The notes beneath the pieces were generated by a model that worked only from the letters and a program-made list of their open reading frames with translations, did not search any database and was not told the origin of the DNA. Of a stretch of 7,214 nt of DNA, positions 5,715 to 7,214 are shown piece by piece. The stretch lies in assembly GCA_002724975.1 (NCBI GenBank), contig PBQF01000056.1, positions 1 through 7,214 on the forward strand. The letters are read 5' to 3'. Each line of letters starts with the position of its first letter. Position 1 is the stretch's first letter. This DNA comes from Parcubacteria group bacterium. GTDB taxonomy: Bacteria; Patescibacteriota; Minisyncoccia; Phycocordibacterales; GCA-002724975. The position numbers and the translations under genes were made by a program.

Positions 5715-7214
5715 TTATAAATTCTCTAAAATAAAATCAGTAATTTTTTTGTATAAATGATAGCGTGTATTCCCTCCGTAGATTCCATGATTTTTATCAG
5801 GATAGATAAATAAATCAAACTGTTTATTTGCTTTAACCAGAGCGGTAATCATTTCCATTGTATTTTGCACATGCACATTATCATCTGCACTTCCATGCAC
5901 CAATAAATAATGGCCTTTTAGTTTGTCTACATGATTAATTGGAGAATTCTCATCATATCCACTTGCATTTTCTTGTGGGGTTTGCATGAATCGTTCAGTA
6001 TAAATATTATCATAATACCTCCAATTAGTAACTGGTGCAACTGCAATAGCTAAAGAGAAAACATCTGCTCCTTTTGTGATTGCCAATGATGACATATAAC
6101 CTCCGTAACTCCATCCTTGTATCCCGATTCTGTTAGCATCAATATAGGGTAAATTACCGAAATATTTTGCGGCATTTATTTGGTCTATTGTTTCAAATTT
6201 TCCTAATTCCTTATATGTCATTTTTTTGAACTCTGCACCTTTACCTCCAGTGCCTCTGTTATCTACACAAGCAACAATATATCCTTGTTGTGCTAGCATT
6301 TGATACCAATAATATTTTGCCCAACCAAAAGAATTTTTTACTTGTTGTGAACCAGGACCTCCATACAAAAACATATATAGTGGATATTCTTTTTTCTTTT
6401 CAAAGCTTGGAGGCTTAATCATCCAAGCATTTAATTCTGCATCTTCTGTTTTTATGGTAAAGAACTCCTTTTCAGAAAGATTAAACCCTTCCATTTTAGT
6501 ATTGAAATCTACATTGTCTTCTAACACTTCTAACTGAGTCCCGTCTGCTTTGTGAAGAGTAAATATAGGTGAAGTATTAGCTGTTGAAATAGAATTCATG
6601 TAATATTTTAGTCCTTTACTGAAAGAGGTAGAATTTACTCCAATCTTAGTACTGAGTTTTCTTTTCTCACCATTTTCTAGATTCTGCACATATAAAGAAC
6701 GATTGATTGAACCATCCTCTGTAGAAGTGTAATATAACTCCATTTTATCCGAGTCTATCCCATGAAAGTCTGTTACCTCCCATTCTCCTTTTGTAAGTTG
6801 AATTTCTGACCCATCAAAATCTATTAAATAAATATGATTAAACCCATCCTTTTCAGATGTCCATATAAAATTCCTTTCTGGCAAAAACGTGAGGTTATCA
6901 TGAATATCAATGTAGTATTTATCTTTTTCAGTAAACAATACTTTATTTGAGCCATCAGATGCATTTGCCAAAATAAAATCTAATTCATTTTGGTGGCGAT
7001 TCATTCCAAAAATAACCATTTCATTAGGATTATTTGTCCATTTAATTCTAGGGAGATATTCGTAATCTTTCTCAGTATAAACAAAGGTATTTTTTGCTTC
7101 TTTAAGATTATAGAAATAAACTTTCACCACAGAATTATCTTCTCCAGCCTTTGGATATTTAAACACTTCCTGAGTAGGATAAAGCTCCCCTTTAAAAAGA
7201 TCCATTGAGAATTC
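5715..7214 (-). CDS. S9 family dipeptidyl peptidase (DPP-IV-like), N-terminal part missing
   Basis: Serine peptidase that removes dipeptides, classically X-Pro or X-Ala, from peptide N-termini; family members in this phylum are exported. The frame is open to the right edge (Glu-Phe-Ser precede the first visible Met at 7205), and full-length relatives have about 720-750 residues, so that Met is internal and some 230 N-terminal residues, including the signal peptide and the DPP-IV Glu motif, lie outside. Numbering from Met7205: residues 1-250 are beta-propeller (DPPIV_N), with GEDNSVVKVYFYNL early and repeated blade-like segments. The alpha/beta-hydrolase follows, with YGGPGSQ (281-287; Tyr281 is the likely oxyanion tyrosine), VDNRGTGGKG, the nucleophile motif GWSYGGY (Ser366), the acid in HGSADDNVH (Asp441 or Asp442) and NHG (His473). 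The triad is complete. Only one cysteine (Cys313) is visible. It is the first visible gene of an operon with a peptide transporter, which should take up the released dipeptides. Prolyl tripeptidyl peptidase is the main alternative. Confidence 0.93.
   Translation of the reverse strand, partial: EFSMDLFKGELYPTQEVFKYPKAGEDNSVVKVYFYNLKEAKNTFVYTEKDYEYLPRIKWTNNPNEMVIFGMNRHQNELDFILANASDGSNKVLFTEKDKYYIDIHDNLTFLPERNFIWTSEKDGFNHIYLIDFDGSEIQLTKGEWEVTDFHGIDSDKMELYYTSTEDGSINRSLYVQNLENGEKRKLSTKIGVNSTSFSKGLKYYMNSISTANTSPIFTLHKADGTQLEVLEDNVDFNTKMEGFNLSEKEFFTIKTEDAELNAWMIKPPSFEKKKEYPLYMFLYGGPGSQQVKNSFGWAKYYWYQMLAQQGYIVACVDNRGTGGKGAEFKKMTYKELGKFETIDQINAAKYFGNLPYIDANRIGIQGWSYGGYMSSLAITKGADVFSLAIAVAPVTNWRYYDNIYTERFMQTPQENASGYDENSPINHVDKLKGHYLLVHGSADDNVHVQNTMEMITALVKANKQFDLFIYPDKNHGIYGGNTRYHLYKKITDFILENL

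Noticed and set aside
7203..7205. ATG at 7205 as the start of the S9 peptidase
   Set aside because: The frame stays open upstream to the edge, there is no signal peptide after this Met, and the family needs about 230 more residues; it is an internal Met.
6990..7208. Plus-strand open frame at 6990-7208
   Set aside because: Antisense to the peptidase propeller region; no support as a gene.

Overview
The window is AT-rich DNA that reads as a chromosomal segment from a member of the Bacteroidota, most likely the Flavobacteriia. Evidence: TAnnTTTG-type -7 promoter elements (TATATTTG) in front of the tRNA and the metal ATPase; AT-rich leaders mostly without a Shine-Dalgarno sequence; signal peptides ending in -SQ/-TQQ; and a Pro-releasing S9 peptidase beside a POT peptide transporter. 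No mobile element, CRISPR array or phage gene is visible. The right end is flush with a GAATTC (EcoRI) site, which may be a cloning boundary.

Right half (3097-7214, all on the minus strand, transcribed right to left): a compact peptide-use operon. It holds the C-terminal two thirds of a dipeptidyl-peptidase-IV-like S9 peptidase (5' end outside the window), a proton-coupled oligopeptide (POT/PTR2) transporter after a 51-bp gap, an exported thioredoxin-fold protein with a CGWC site after 9 bp, and a second exported thioredoxin-fold protein with a CSDC site joined by an ATGA stop/start overlap. The first two fit one job: cutting dipeptides off peptides outside the cytoplasm and importing them. 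The role of the two thioredoxin-like proteins is unknown. They probably act on some exported thiol/disulfide protein, because the visible part of the peptidase has only one cysteine.

Centre (2918-3098): a plus-strand tRNA-His(GTG) gene with its own promoter. It faces the end of the peptide operon across a shared, bidirectional hairpin terminator. Upstream, the tRNA promoter is back-to-back with the promoter of the copper-ATPase gene.

Left half (1-2908, minus strand): a P1B-type, copper-type metal-exporting ATPase with one N-terminal metal-binding domain. A membrane protein of the polysaccharide flippase (Wzx/MATE-like) type follows after only 3 bases and runs off the left edge. The flippase has no ATG in frame until codon 132 and must use a non-ATG start, most likely GTG at 796.

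This is mostly ordinary core-genome content. I do not see a convincing new defence, mobile or regulatory system. The points worth a second look are the paired thioredoxins in the peptide operon, the extra N-terminal hydrophobic segment on the POT transporter, the S-to-D change in the last membrane helix of the ATPase, the same-frame ATPase/flippase junction, and the nearly leaderless ATPase transcript.
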